NCBI RefSeq assembly: GCF_003363435.1
Contig: NZ_QRCT01000019.1
Coordinates: forward strand, 124,001-188,000
Length of the DNA: 64,000 nucleotides
Reading direction: 5' to 3'
From: Anaerosacchariphilus polymeriproducens
GTDB lineage: Bacteria > Bacillota > Clostridia > Lachnospirales > Lachnospiraceae
Shown: positions 27,552-36,595 of the stretch, one piece after another
How positions within the stretch are numbered: the first letter of the stretch is position 1
How the letters are laid out: each line of letters starts with the position of its first letter
Program-made: the position numbers and the translations under genes
Notes under the pieces: generated by a model
The model's database searches: none
What the model was told of the DNA's origin: nothing
What the model saw: the letters and a program-made list of their open reading frames with translations, nothing else

Positions 27552-28748
27552 TCATGCTAAACTTAATATTTCATCAACTGCTCTTTTATAACCACCGCAT
27601 TTTTTAAAAGACTCATTTATTTTTTTAATATTCTCTATGTATTTTGGTTCTGTCATTACTTTATTTACTGAATCTCTTAAAATTCCTGGTGTAAGATTAT
27701 TCTTATCTAAACTAATACACGCTCCTAATTTTTCAGTTCTTGAAGCCATATATGGTTGATCTGCGCCTAAAGGAATCGCAACAAATGGGACATTATTAAA
27801 TAATAGATCATTTGTACTATTCATACCTGAATGAGTTACAGCAACATCTGTATATTTCAAGATCTCTGTTTGGGAAATATAATTTCTTACTATAAAGTTT
27901 TCAGGTATCTCAAATTCTGATAAATCTGTATTATATGCAGTCATTACAACTGCTGCATCAAAATCTTTGAACGCTTTAAAGAAGATAGCATAAAGATTTT
28001 TATAAAAATTACTAAATACAGTGCCTAAAGATATATATATAACTTTCTTTCCTTTAATCTCTTCAAAAGGAAAATCTGTGATATCTTCTTTTCTATCATA
28101 TATAGGAGGTCCTATAAATTTAAAAGTATCATCATACTCTTCTATATTTGGAACGAAATACTTTGATGTATATGCAAAATTAATATCTCCTTTATTAATA
28201 AATAGTTCTCTTAATTCCGGCATTTCTATATTATATTTTGCATTCAGTTTTAATGAAAGTTCTTTATATTCATCCACTAATGAATGATCGGCTAATATTT
28301 CTTTTACTACTTTTTGTAGTTCTTTTGGCATTATATCTTTTGATTTAGCAAATACTTCAAAAGATGAAAATGAAGGAATTTGAAGTATTTGAGCCATAAT
28401 ATAACCATAAGGAAAATTAACTGAATAACCAATAACATCAAATTTCATATCGTCTATTTTTTCTAAAATTTCATTAATGATCTTCTCACAAGAATTTATG
28501 GTCCACTCAAAAACTCTCACTATATCTTCTTTATTAAGACTATGTGTTTGTGATTTATTCTTACCCAGAAAATCATCCAAACCACTACAACATTTAAATA
28601 CAGCACCAGTTTTTTCTATTCTATCTCTAAATTCTTCAGAACAAAAATAGACTACTTCTTTCCCTTGTTTCACTAACTCAGCGATGATACCTAATGTTGG
28701 ATTAATATGCCCATAAGCTGGTATTCCCAAAAATAATATTTTCTCCAT
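27552..28748 (-). CDS. MGT-family (GT1) glycosyltransferase
   Basis: This 398-residue cytosolic GT-B enzyme transfers a sugar from an activated nucleotide donor to a small acceptor. The N-terminus (ILFLGIPAYGHINPTLGI) and the C-terminal donor site (ISLGTVFSNF, THSGMNSTNDLLFNNVPFVA, PLGADQPYMA) match macrolide-glycosyltransferase-like UGTs. The acceptor could be an antibiotic, a lipid or a plant aglycone; sequence alone does not say. It interrupts the glycan locus between yesL and the binding protein, has a 180-base upstream gap and a clear AAAGGACG site, so it is probably a separate unit and may be acquired. Confidence 0.85.
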   Translation of the reverse strand: MEKILFLGIPAYGHINPTLGIIAELVKQGKEVVYFCSEEFRDRIEKTGAVFKCCSGLDDFLGKNKSQTHSLNKEDIVRVFEWTINSCEKIINEILEKIDDMKFDVIGYSVNFPYGYIMAQILQIPSFSSFEVFAKSKDIMPKELQKVVKEILADHSLVDEYKELSLKLNAKYNIEMPELRELFINKGDINFAYTSKYFVPNIEEYDDTFKFIGPPIYDRKEDITDFPFEEIKGKKVIYISLGTVFSNFYKNLYAIFFKAFKDFDAAVVMTAYNTDLSEFEIPENFIVRNYISQTEILKYTDVAVTHSGMNSTNDLLFNNVPFVAIPLGADQPYMASRTEKLGACISLDKNNLTPGILRDSVNKVMTEPKYIENIKKINESFKKCGGYKRAVDEILSLA

Positions 28749-28928
28749 TTTTTCACGTCCTTTTATTATGTTGTGTTATTATAACTAGTAATTAGAACTT
28801 AAAATATTAATTTTTATTAATGTTTTACTGTTTCCAGCAATATCTTTATTTTACCTCCTTATAATCAGCGTATACCAACATTTATTAGATGTCAATATAT
28901 TGAAAAATAAGATTTTATCACTAACTTT

Positions 28929-30689
28929 CTATTTTTCCTCAGAAGCTTTTCGCAATTTAGCTTCTCTTTTACACCAGTCTATACATTGCTGATATCCATA
29001 AGAAGCTGCTTCTGTCTTCATCTTTTCTACAATACGGTTGAACTCCTCATCTGATTTCGCATAAATTGCCTGCCAGGAACCATCTTTTATACACTTTGTA
29101 ACTTGATTATATGTCGTATCAAGTTCATCTGATTTAATACTTGCTGAATAGGTATTTGGTTTTGACACAGAAAATTTAAACTTTGATAAATAATCTTTTG
29201 AAGTGATTGACTTCGTTGCCTCTCTCCAGCTTTTTTCTACAGGAGAAACCTTTCTTGCCAATACATTCGGCCAATATTTATAATAATAAGTCTCACCATT
29301 AGATTCAGGATTTTCTGTATATAAAGACCATGTTGTATTATTAAATTGGGGACATCCATCTTTCCATAAACCGTCATACCCGGAATCTTCAGGCATCTTC
29401 AATTCGGCAGAATTCTTAACTTCGTATCCAAAATCTGTAATTAATGCATTTCTCTTTTCATCATAATCCCAGCATACTCCCTTTGGGCCATATTCTGTAA
29501 TTAATCTGCCTTCCGGCGTACATAACCAATTTATAATCGCCATACATAATTCCGGATGCTGGGTATTCTCACCTATCGCCCATACCCGGTTATTTCCGTT
29601 CGTATTCAACCCATAGACTAAGGTATCTTGCTCTTTTGCTGCCAGGGGTAACATCATTTTACCTTGATTGACGTGTTCCGTAGAATTATACAATGGAGCC
29701 GCCATCCATCCAAAAATACAAAAAAATGCAGTACCATCCTTGTAATCTTCCATACATCCATCATATCCTTGTGTCATAGAATCCGGATCTAGCAAACCTT
29801 CTCGGTATAAAGAATTATAAAATTTCAAACATCTTGTATAATAACCGTTATCTTCTAAGCATCCTTGAAAATCACCTGTTTCAGCATCATAAAACCCAAC
29901 TCCAAATTCATCTACACCAAAGAAATTTGTTGCTGTTGCCTTTACAAACATAACCATATCTCCATCCCAGTCATTGAATAAAGATACGCCATAAGTCTCT
30001 TTTCCTGAATCAGATTTTGGGCATATTTCTTTCATTTTTTTCAATACATTGACGTAATCCTCTAAAGTATCTACGTTTGGAGAACCAATTTTTTGATAAA
30101 GATCCCATCGGATATCCGGATGATACTCAAATTCTCCATAAGAATTTTTCTTAACAGCTACATCATGACCAAATCCGTATATTTTTCCTCCGGAAATTTT
30201 CTTATTCTTCTCAAATGCCTTTGTCATATTTTTATTCATATAAGGACCATAGTCTGCTAAAATTTGATCTTCATTCCAGTTTAACAGCATCCCTTTGTCG
30301 ATAGCCTGATGATATTGATCCGTATCGTTTCCAAAAATAACAATATCACCTAAGTTCCCGGATTCCATTCGAGTCGCAAACACCCCATCTGTACCATCGT
30401 TAATAATATTAAGTTTTACATTAAATTTATCTTTTATGACCTTTGCAAACCACCCAATCTGCTCCCCCTGATAATTTGCCACTTGACTGTATACATTTAA
30501 TGTTACTGTTTTCTCCGGAATAATTTCTTCCAGATCTAACATCTCTGATCCAGTCTCATCTGAAGACTGATTTTCTTTTGTAGTGTCTTCACTTTGTAAG
30601 TTGGTAGTCGTTGTTCTTTCACCACAAGCTGCCATACTGACTATCAAAACAAATACCATCATTCCTGCTGCTACATTCTTTAATTTCAT
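28929..30689 (-). CDS. LplA-type extracellular sugar-binding lipoprotein
   Basis: This 586-residue binding protein has a lipobox (SMAAC near residue 22), an acidic linker and a family 1 solute-binding fold. It shares NYQGEQIGWFAKVIKDKFN-type sequence with the lipobox-free paralog at 19379-21121. It is encoded downstream of the two permease genes, so it is the regular binding component of this importer, delivering oligosaccharides to LplB/LplC. No dedicated ATPase is in the locus, as usual for this importer class, which borrows a shared MsmX-type ATPase. Confidence 0.9.
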   Translation of the reverse strand: MKLKNVAAGMMVFVLIVSMAACGERTTTTNLQSEDTTKENQSSDETGSEMLDLEEIIPEKTVTLNVYSQVANYQGEQIGWFAKVIKDKFNVKLNIINDGTDGVFATRMESGNLGDIVIFGNDTDQYHQAIDKGMLLNWNEDQILADYGPYMNKNMTKAFEKNKKISGGKIYGFGHDVAVKKNSYGEFEYHPDIRWDLYQKIGSPNVDTLEDYVNVLKKMKEICPKSDSGKETYGVSLFNDWDGDMVMFVKATATNFFGVDEFGVGFYDAETGDFQGCLEDNGYYTRCLKFYNSLYREGLLDPDSMTQGYDGCMEDYKDGTAFFCIFGWMAAPLYNSTEHVNQGKMMLPLAAKEQDTLVYGLNTNGNNRVWAIGENTQHPELCMAIINWLCTPEGRLITEYGPKGVCWDYDEKRNALITDFGYEVKNSAELKMPEDSGYDGLWKDGCPQFNNTTWSLYTENPESNGETYYYKYWPNVLARKVSPVEKSWREATKSITSKDYLSKFKFSVSKPNTYSASIKSDELDTTYNQVTKCIKDGSWQAIYAKSDEEFNRIVEKMKTEAASYGYQQCIDWCKREAKLRKASEEK

Positions 30690-30712
30690 ATCCTTCTCCT
30701 CCTGTTTTGCTT

Positions 30713-31633
30713 TTACCCTTTCACTGCTCCTAACATAATTCCTTTTTCAAAGTAACGCTGCATAAACGGATATACCATTAATATTGGAATAATGGTAATC
30801 ATAGAAATTGTATATTTAATCGTTTTTGCATTCAATACATTATCCATCGCCGCAGCACCAACCGTACTACTGCCTGAATTCATAAGGCTTTTAAGGTTCG
30901 TGGATGCTCTTAAATAATTGTATAGCTTATGCTGCAAAGTCTGTAGTTCTGTCGCATTCGGCATCAAAATCAAAGAATCCGTAAACGAATTCCAGTTACC
31001 GACTGCGCCGAATATTGCAATCGTTGCCAAAATCGGCTTGCATAAAGGCCATATAATTTTACGAAAAATTACGAAATAACTGGCTCCATCTATCTTTGCG
31101 CTTTCCTCTAATTCGGATGGGATAGATTCAATATATGTCTTAACAAGAATAATATTGTACGGTGCTACAATCGTCGGTATGATATAAGCAAGATAATGAT
31201 CTGTTAAGCCCAACATAGACATATTTAAATACCAAGGTATCAATCCTGCATTAAAATACATTGTAACAATCAAAAAACGATACCAGAACTTTCTTGCCCA
31301 TACTTCTTTTTTGGTCACTAAATATCCCACAAATGCAGATGCCAGAACCATCAATGCTGTACCAATTATCGTTCTTGAGATGGTAACAATCGCTGCCGTA
31401 CCCAAATCATTTACATTGATTAAAGCGATATAATTTTTTATATGAATTCCTCTTGGAATAAAATTTATGCTGCCCTTTAAAACTAAATTGTTATCACTAA
31501 TGGTATTAATTAATATGTAATAAAATGGAAAAATGCAGGCCAAAGTAAATAGTAAAAAACCTAAATGATTGCAAATATCAAATATCCAATCTTGTAATGT
31601 TCGTTTATACCTCTTTTTATGTTTTTTCTTCAT
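30713..31633 (-). CDS. Sugar ABC transporter permease, LplC/YtcP type
   Basis: This 306-residue inner-membrane permease forms half of the translocation channel. It has six predicted helices and the coupling EAA-type loop (ESIPSELEESAKIDGASYFV, then FRKIIWPLCKP) typical of MalG-like subunits. Its start overlaps the LplB stop by four bases. RBS AAAGGAAAG precedes it. It works with the adjacent LplB and the lipoprotein encoded next. Confidence 0.9.
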   Translation of the reverse strand: MKKKHKKRYKRTLQDWIFDICNHLGFLLFTLACIFPFYYILINTISDNNLVLKGSINFIPRGIHIKNYIALINVNDLGTAAIVTISRTIIGTALMVLASAFVGYLVTKKEVWARKFWYRFLIVTMYFNAGLIPWYLNMSMLGLTDHYLAYIIPTIVAPYNIILVKTYIESIPSELEESAKIDGASYFVIFRKIIWPLCKPILATIAIFGAVGNWNSFTDSLILMPNATELQTLQHKLYNYLRASTNLKSLMNSGSSTVGAAAMDNVLNAKTIKYTISMITIIPILMVYPFMQRYFEKGIMLGAVKG

Positions 31634-33066
31634 ATAATACTTTCCTTTCGAATTACTTTTGAAATACTGTTGGCGCTAAATAAAAGAACTACACTAATTA
31701 GTGATTTTGCCATTCCAATCACTGTTGCCAACGGTATTTTACCACTATTGACTCCCAATTTATAAACATATAGATCCAGTACTGTTACATAATCTGTGTT
31801 ATAAGAATTCTCAAATACTAAGTATTGATCCATTCCATTGCTTAGTATCCCCGCTATGGCTAATAGCAAAAGAACCATAAAAGTTGGAATTAAACTTGGC
31901 ACTGTAATATACCACATACGCTGAAAACGTCCGGCTCCATCTACCGTTGCCGCTTCATATAATTGCTGATCAATCCCTGAAATCGCTGCAATATAAATAA
32001 TGGCTCCCCATCCAAGCCCTTTCCACATCCCCCAGGCAAGCATCTTAAGCCACATATGAGACGAACTCATTAAAAAATTGACACCCTTGTCTAAAATCCC
32101 AAGTTTTATCAGAATAGAACTCAAAAAACCATCTGTGGAAAAAATGGAAAACGCCACTGCGTATACTAAGACCCAGCTAATAAAGTTCGGTATTGTTGTA
32201 AATGTTTGAACGAACCTGCGGAAGCGTACATTTTTGATCTCCGATAAAAAAATAGCAAATGCCATAGCACACCAGCTTGTTGCAAGGCCAAGCCCACTCA
32301 TCGCTAACGTATTTTTGATGACCCGTATTAAATCATTTCTAGTAGATTCATTCTTGAAAAGGTAGATAAACCATTTAAACCCAACAAATTTGTCTCCCGT
32401 CAGGACATCTCCTGCTTTATAATTAAAAAATGCATATCTCCAACCGGACAATGGAAGATAGCAAAATACAAAACAAAGAATAATAAATGGTAACAGCATA
32501 AAAAACAGTTTATATTTTGATTCCATGCTATACTTTTCTTCTTTTTCCGGTTTCGGTGTACGAATCAATAGCACAATCGTTATAAATACTATCAGAACAC
32601 TAAAAATGATAAAATACCAGATTCCTTGCGGCATCATTGGTTCTACCTTATCCGGCTTTGATGTACCTTGAATATCGACGGCAGCCCAGTGTAATCCATA
32701 GCAGGAAATTAACGAAATAATACCACCCGCCATCGTAATAAAATTACCTAATTGCTTTAACTTTAATGATCCCAGTGTTATACAAACACCCAATCCGGCC
32801 AAAATAATCCCAATACAGATCAGCAAACTTGATAGGAACACAACCTGCATACTTAAAGTCCCAACCCAGCCTTTATCAAATGCTCTCTTGAAATTTTCAC
32901 ATAACGATGAATATGACGTCCCCGCAGTAAACAAAGATATGTTTTTTCCAATCAGTCCACAGATTCTTGCAGGATTAACAGAAGGTACAAATAACAAAAC
33001 GAGTGCCGCCATGGTACAAATTCTTTGCACAATATAAATCTTATCGTCTTCGCTGTTTTCTTTCAC
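31630..33066 (-). CDS. Sugar ABC transporter permease, LplB type, with N-terminal membrane extension
   Basis: The C-terminal 300 residues are an LplB-like permease (YLPLSGWRYAFFNYKAGD, GWGAIIYIAAISGIDQQLYE, AATVDGAGRFQRMW). The first 180 residues are an unusual extension with four further hydrophobic segments and no recognised domain; ordinary LplB proteins are near 300 residues. An ATG at 33072 is too close to the GGAGG, so the GTG two codons later (33066), eight bases from it, is the likelier start. It is first in the permease-permease-binding protein operon. Confidence 0.87.
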   Translation of the reverse strand: MKENSEDDKIYIVQRICTMAALVLLFVPSVNPARICGLIGKNISLFTAGTSYSSLCENFKRAFDKGWVGTLSMQVVFLSSLLICIGIILAGLGVCITLGSLKLKQLGNFITMAGGIISLISCYGLHWAAVDIQGTSKPDKVEPMMPQGIWYFIIFSVLIVFITIVLLIRTPKPEKEEKYSMESKYKLFFMLLPFIILCFVFCYLPLSGWRYAFFNYKAGDVLTGDKFVGFKWFIYLFKNESTRNDLIRVIKNTLAMSGLGLATSWCAMAFAIFLSEIKNVRFRRFVQTFTTIPNFISWVLVYAVAFSIFSTDGFLSSILIKLGILDKGVNFLMSSSHMWLKMLAWGMWKGLGWGAIIYIAAISGIDQQLYEAATVDGAGRFQRMWYITVPSLIPTFMVLLLLAIAGILSNGMDQYLVFENSYNTDYVTVLDLYVYKLGVNSGKIPLATVIGMAKSLISVVLLFSANSISKVIRKESII

Positions 33067-33200
33067 TCTCATTTCCTCCTTTATTAGTTAAGCTGTCACT
33101 CTTTTACTTAGAATTATTATATATAAACTCTCTATTTTGTAATACCTGAAAGATTTGAGGTAAAATACAATATTTTTTTCTGGTGTTTTGTTCGTAAAAA

Positions 33201-33227
33201 AAAGACCAATTTCTACAATCGGTCTTT
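33201..33227 (-). terminator. Terminator of the peptide-importer operon
   Basis: The stem AAAGACCGATT / AATTGGTCTTT (minus strand, one G-T pair, loop GTAGA) is followed by a run of T. It ends the 39214-33246 operon. The rest of 33073-33200 holds the promoter of the lplB operon, with TATAAT near 33125 and no clear -35. Confidence 0.82.
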
Positions 33228-33245
33228 TTCCCTTCTATTTTTAAA

Positions 33246-34193
33246 TTATATTTTTCCATACACTACAATTTCTTCTCCCTTATATGTACATAGTGTACAT
33301 GTTTGATACAGGATAACACCAGTATCTTGAAAATAAAACTGCTCTAACATGTTTCCAAAATAATCTTTGATTTCACCTGCCAGCTCTCCTCTCTTAACAA
33401 TATCACCTGCTTTTTTTGCTGGATACCAGCAACCGGTATGATTAGATTTCAGATATTCTACTTGTTTTACGGAAACAGGTTGATATTCTTTTTCCTCCTC
33501 TTGATCTTTTAAGATCCCAAGATAACGCATTACATTTTTAATATCATTTTTGTATAACTCAACTTCCTCCAAGCTCCAGACTCCGGCACATCCCCGTTCA
33601 ATCAATATAGAAGGAATACCGGATGTCCCTGCATAATTGTATGACCCCTGACTTGAAACTGTAGAACCTACCATATAATTCACATTTACCCTACAAGCCA
33701 TTTTTCTGGCTTTTTCCATAACTTCCGGCTTTGCTGCCGCAACATAATAAACATAAGGAGCCAAATTATCTTGTGTATTACCACCATGCATATCAATATA
33801 ATAATCTGCTTTTGACTGAAATTCTTTTACTAAAAAATCTGCTATTTGTTCCGATACAGTTCCATCCTGACTTCCCGGGAAAACTCGGTTCAGATTTTTA
33901 TGATCTTCTGGAACTTTTGAATTATAGTTACACTGCTCAAACCCTGAAATATTTACCGGATGAATGATAATGACCTGTCCTTTCAACTCATCAGGAGTCA
34001 TTTTCTGTGCCAACTCTAAAGCCGCTTCAATACCAACATATTCCGCACAGTGAATTCCACTGGTAAGCAATATCGTATCTCCTTTTTCTATCCCACAGAT
34101 GACTGTAATGGGAATCTGTAGTCCTGTTTTATAGACAGACACAAATCCCTGTTTCTTTTCTCCACAATTTATATTTAAGTTTCCTATTTTCAT
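33246..34193 (-). CDS. Succinylglutamate desuccinylase/aspartoacylase-family hydrolase
   Basis: This protein of about 315 residues is an M14-type zinc amidohydrolase of the AstE/AspA family. Zinc ligands are visible in SGIHCAEYVG (His and Glu) and in YIDMHGGN (His); NYNSKVPEDHKNLNR is the substrate-binding arginine region. It would cleave an acyl-amino acid or small peptide in the cytoplasm. An ATG at 34208 lies too close to any RBS, whereas AAAGGA stands six bases before the ATG at 34193. As the last gene of the peptide importer operon it probably processes the imported compound. Confidence 0.82.
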   Translation of the reverse strand: MKIGNLNINCGEKKQGFVSVYKTGLQIPITVICGIEKGDTILLTSGIHCAEYVGIEAALELAQKMTPDELKGQVIIIHPVNISGFEQCNYNSKVPEDHKNLNRVFPGSQDGTVSEQIADFLVKEFQSKADYYIDMHGGNTQDNLAPYVYYVAAAKPEVMEKARKMACRVNVNYMVGSTVSSQGSYNYAGTSGIPSILIERGCAGVWSLEEVELYKNDIKNVMRYLGILKDQEEEKEYQPVSVKQVEYLKSNHTGCWYPAKKAGDIVKRGELAGEIKDYFGNMLEQFYFQDTGVILYQTCTLCTYKGEEIVVYGKI

Positions 34194-34210
34194 TTTTTGT
34201 CCTTTCATTC

Positions 34211-34945
34211 CTATCTTAAATTCACCACAGAATTTAAAAGTTTTTTTGCATATTCATCTTTCACTTTCCCTAGTTCTGCTATTTCACATGTCTCCACAAT
34301 CTGACCCTGGTATAAAAATAATACTCTATCACAAAAATAAGTCACGGAAGACAAATCATGCGTAATAAATACATAGGTCAATCCATACTTCTTTCTAATT
34401 TCCTTTAATAAATCCATAATTTGTACCTGTGTATATGCATCTAACGAACTAATTGATTCATCAAAAAGAATAATTTTAGGCTGTAGTGCAACAGCTCTTG
34501 CAATACAAACTCTCTGTAACTGGCCTCCGCTCAACTCATGTGGATAACGTAAGGAAAATTCCTCACTTAATCCCACTAATTCCAAAAGCTTACGAATTTC
34601 TTTTTCTCTATCCAATCGAATCGATTCTCTTCTTTCACGAACAATAAGCGATTCGGAAATAATTTGCTTTACAGTAAATCTTGGGTTTGCAGATGTCGTG
34701 TAATCCTGAAACACAATACTGATTGGTTTTTCCACCTCTACTTTACCACAATCAGGCTTTAATAATCCACAGATGACACGACCCATTGTGCTTTTTCCAC
34801 TTCCACTTTCTCCCAAAATTCCAAGACATTCCTTTTCTTTCACGTGCATTGATACATCTACCAATATCTGCTGGCGCTCTTTGCCAAATATCTTTTTCTG
34901 GTTTTCCTTCCGAAAACTTACTCCTACGTTGTTTAAGCGGATCAT
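34211..34945 (-). CDS. Dipeptide/oligopeptide ABC transporter ATPase, DppF/NikE type
   Basis: This 244-residue ATPase has Walker A (GESGSGKSTMG), signature LSGGQLQRV, Walker B (IILFDESISSLD) and switch histidine (FITHDLS). It is short because it lacks the C-terminal oligopeptide extension of OppF. Its ATG overlaps the stop of the partner ATPase gene by four bases. The pair powers the DppBC-type channel encoded upstream. Confidence 0.9.
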   Translation of the reverse strand: MIRLNNVGVSFRKENQKKIFGKERQQILVDVSMHVKEKECLGILGESGSGKSTMGRVICGLLKPDCGKVEVEKPISIVFQDYTTSANPRFTVKQIISESLIVRERRESIRLDREKEIRKLLELVGLSEEFSLRYPHELSGGQLQRVCIARAVALQPKIILFDESISSLDAYTQVQIMDLLKEIRKKYGLTYVFITHDLSSVTYFCDRVLFLYQGQIVETCEIAELGKVKDEYAKKLLNSVVNLR

Positions 34946-35775
34946 AACGTTTCTCCTTTCTGTAAGACCTGATTGTATTGTCTCATTACCATCATTTTAC
35001 TTCTTACCAAATGTCGCGTATATTCATCCTGTGCCTTTGTAGTTATATGTTTAAAATCACCCATATCTACAATTTCCCCTTGATTCATTACAAGAATCCG
35101 GTCTGCAACTTGTGAAATTACACTTAAATCATGCGTAATAAATATCATTGATGTCCCACATTTCTCCTTAATCTTCTGAAATTCCTTCATAATTTCAAAC
35201 TGCGTAATGGCATCAATCGATGACGTAGGTTCATCGGCAATTAAGATTTCCGGTTCCATGGACAACGCAAGTCCTATGGTGATTCTTTGCAGCATACCGC
35301 CGCTTAACTGATGTGGATATTTTCTTAACACATCTCTTTCATTGGGAATCTGCATTGTTCTTAAAACCGATAATGCTTTTTCGTGTAATTCTCTTTTTGA
35401 TAGATTTAAATGAGACTGCCAAGTTTCCTTCATCTGATCTTCCATTCTAAACAAAGGATCAAAACATGTCATTGGATTTTGTAATATCACTGCAATATCA
35501 TTTCCTCTGTAACTCCTTAGCTTTTCAGGAGTCTCTAACATCAGATCCATATTTTTATAATAAGCACTTCCCCGAATGATAAAATGACTATCTAACAATC
35601 CAAGAATTGCTTTCATACTCATACTTTTTCCACTACCGCTTTCCCCTAAAATCCCAAGACATTCCCCCTTGTTTAATTCAAAACTGATATTTTTTATAAT
35701 TTCTGACCTTTTTCCATTCTTGCCTTTAACATCTACTACTAAATTTTTCACTCGTAAGATTTCTTTATCATTCAT
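34942..35775 (-). CDS. Dipeptide/oligopeptide ABC transporter ATPase, DppD/NikD type
   Basis: This is the second ATPase of the importer, 277 residues, with Walker A (GESGSGKSMSM), Q-loop (VILQNPMTCFDPLF, the Opp/Dpp hallmark), signature LSGGMLQR and Walker B (ILIADEPTSSID). The start is the ATG at 35775, with AGGAGG upstream, overlapping the last bases of the permease gene; a longer frame to 35802 has no RBS. Confidence 0.9.
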   Translation of the reverse strand: MNDKEILRVKNLVVDVKGKNGKRSEIIKNISFELNKGECLGILGESGSGKSMSMKAILGLLDSHFIIRGSAYYKNMDLMLETPEKLRSYRGNDIAVILQNPMTCFDPLFRMEDQMKETWQSHLNLSKRELHEKALSVLRTMQIPNERDVLRKYPHQLSGGMLQRITIGLALSMEPEILIADEPTSSIDAITQFEIMKEFQKIKEKCGTSMIFITHDLSVISQVADRILVMNQGEIVDMGDFKHITTKAQDEYTRHLVRSKMMVMRQYNQVLQKGETL

Positions 35776-36595
35776 ACTCTGCCTCCTTAGGATCCAATGC
35801 ATCTCTTAGTGCATCTCCAAGAAAATGAAAAGCAGCAACCAAGATAACAATTGCTAAGCCCGGTGCAATCATTTGAACAGGATTTGTTGTCATAACATTT
35901 TTAGCCTCATTGAGCATAGCGCCCCATTCTGGTGTCGGCGGCTGAACTCCGAGTTTTAGAAATGATAAGGTAGAGATATTTAATATGGCCCATCCCATAT
36001 CCAAAGTAGCTAATACTGCCAGCTCTGATGAGATACTCGGCAATAGATGCCGAAATAATATATAACGTTCTCTATTTCCTATACATTTTGAATACAGAAT
36101 ATAATTTTTATCTCTGTACTTCATAACATTCGTTCGTATCATTCTGGCATACCATGCCCACTTAATAAATACATTTGCAAGAATTACATTTCGTATATCA
36201 ACTCCAAGAAGCGCTACAATCGCAAACACCATGATCTGACTTGGAAAGGAAAGCATCACATCAACGATTCTCATAATTACTTCATCCACGAAGCCTCTGA
36301 AATATCCTGCTAAAAGCCCCATAATCATACCAAGAAAAATGGTACCTGTCATTGTTAAAATTGATAAAAACAAAGTAGGACGGATCCCATATATCATACG
36401 AGATAAAATACATCTGCCCAAATGATCGGTTCCTAATGGATAACTCATACTAAATCCGGCAAACTTATTAAGTATATCTGTTTTATAAGGGTCATGAGGT
36501 GCAACTACTGGCGCAAATATTCCAGCAATTATCACTCCCAAAATAATCCCAAGCATAAGAACAGCCATTTTATTTTTCCATAACCGTTTCCACAT
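35768..36595 (-). CDS. Dipeptide/oligopeptide ABC transporter permease, DppC/NikC type
   Basis: This 275-residue permease has about six helices, the N-terminal PHDPYKTDILNKFAGFSMSY and HLGRCILSRMIYGIR blocks of DppC-type proteins and LLPSISSELAVLATLDMGWA near the coupling loop. It directly follows the DppB gene (stop and start touch). It pairs with DppB to form the channel. Confidence 0.9.
   Translation of the reverse strand: MWKRLWKNKMAVLMLGIILGVIIAGIFAPVVAPHDPYKTDILNKFAGFSMSYPLGTDHLGRCILSRMIYGIRPTLFLSILTMTGTIFLGMIMGLLAGYFRGFVDEVIMRIVDVMLSFPSQIMVFAIVALLGVDIRNVILANVFIKWAWYARMIRTNVMKYRDKNYILYSKCIGNRERYILFRHLLPSISSELAVLATLDMGWAILNISTLSFLKLGVQPPTPEWGAMLNEAKNVMTTNPVQMIAPGLAIVILVAAFHFLGDALRDALDPKEAEYE

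Noticed and set aside
28749-28860. Leader peptide controlling the MGT glycosyltransferase
   Set aside because: An orphan AAGGAGG lies far upstream, but the only short frame starts 13 bases away with TTG and shows no attenuator pairing.
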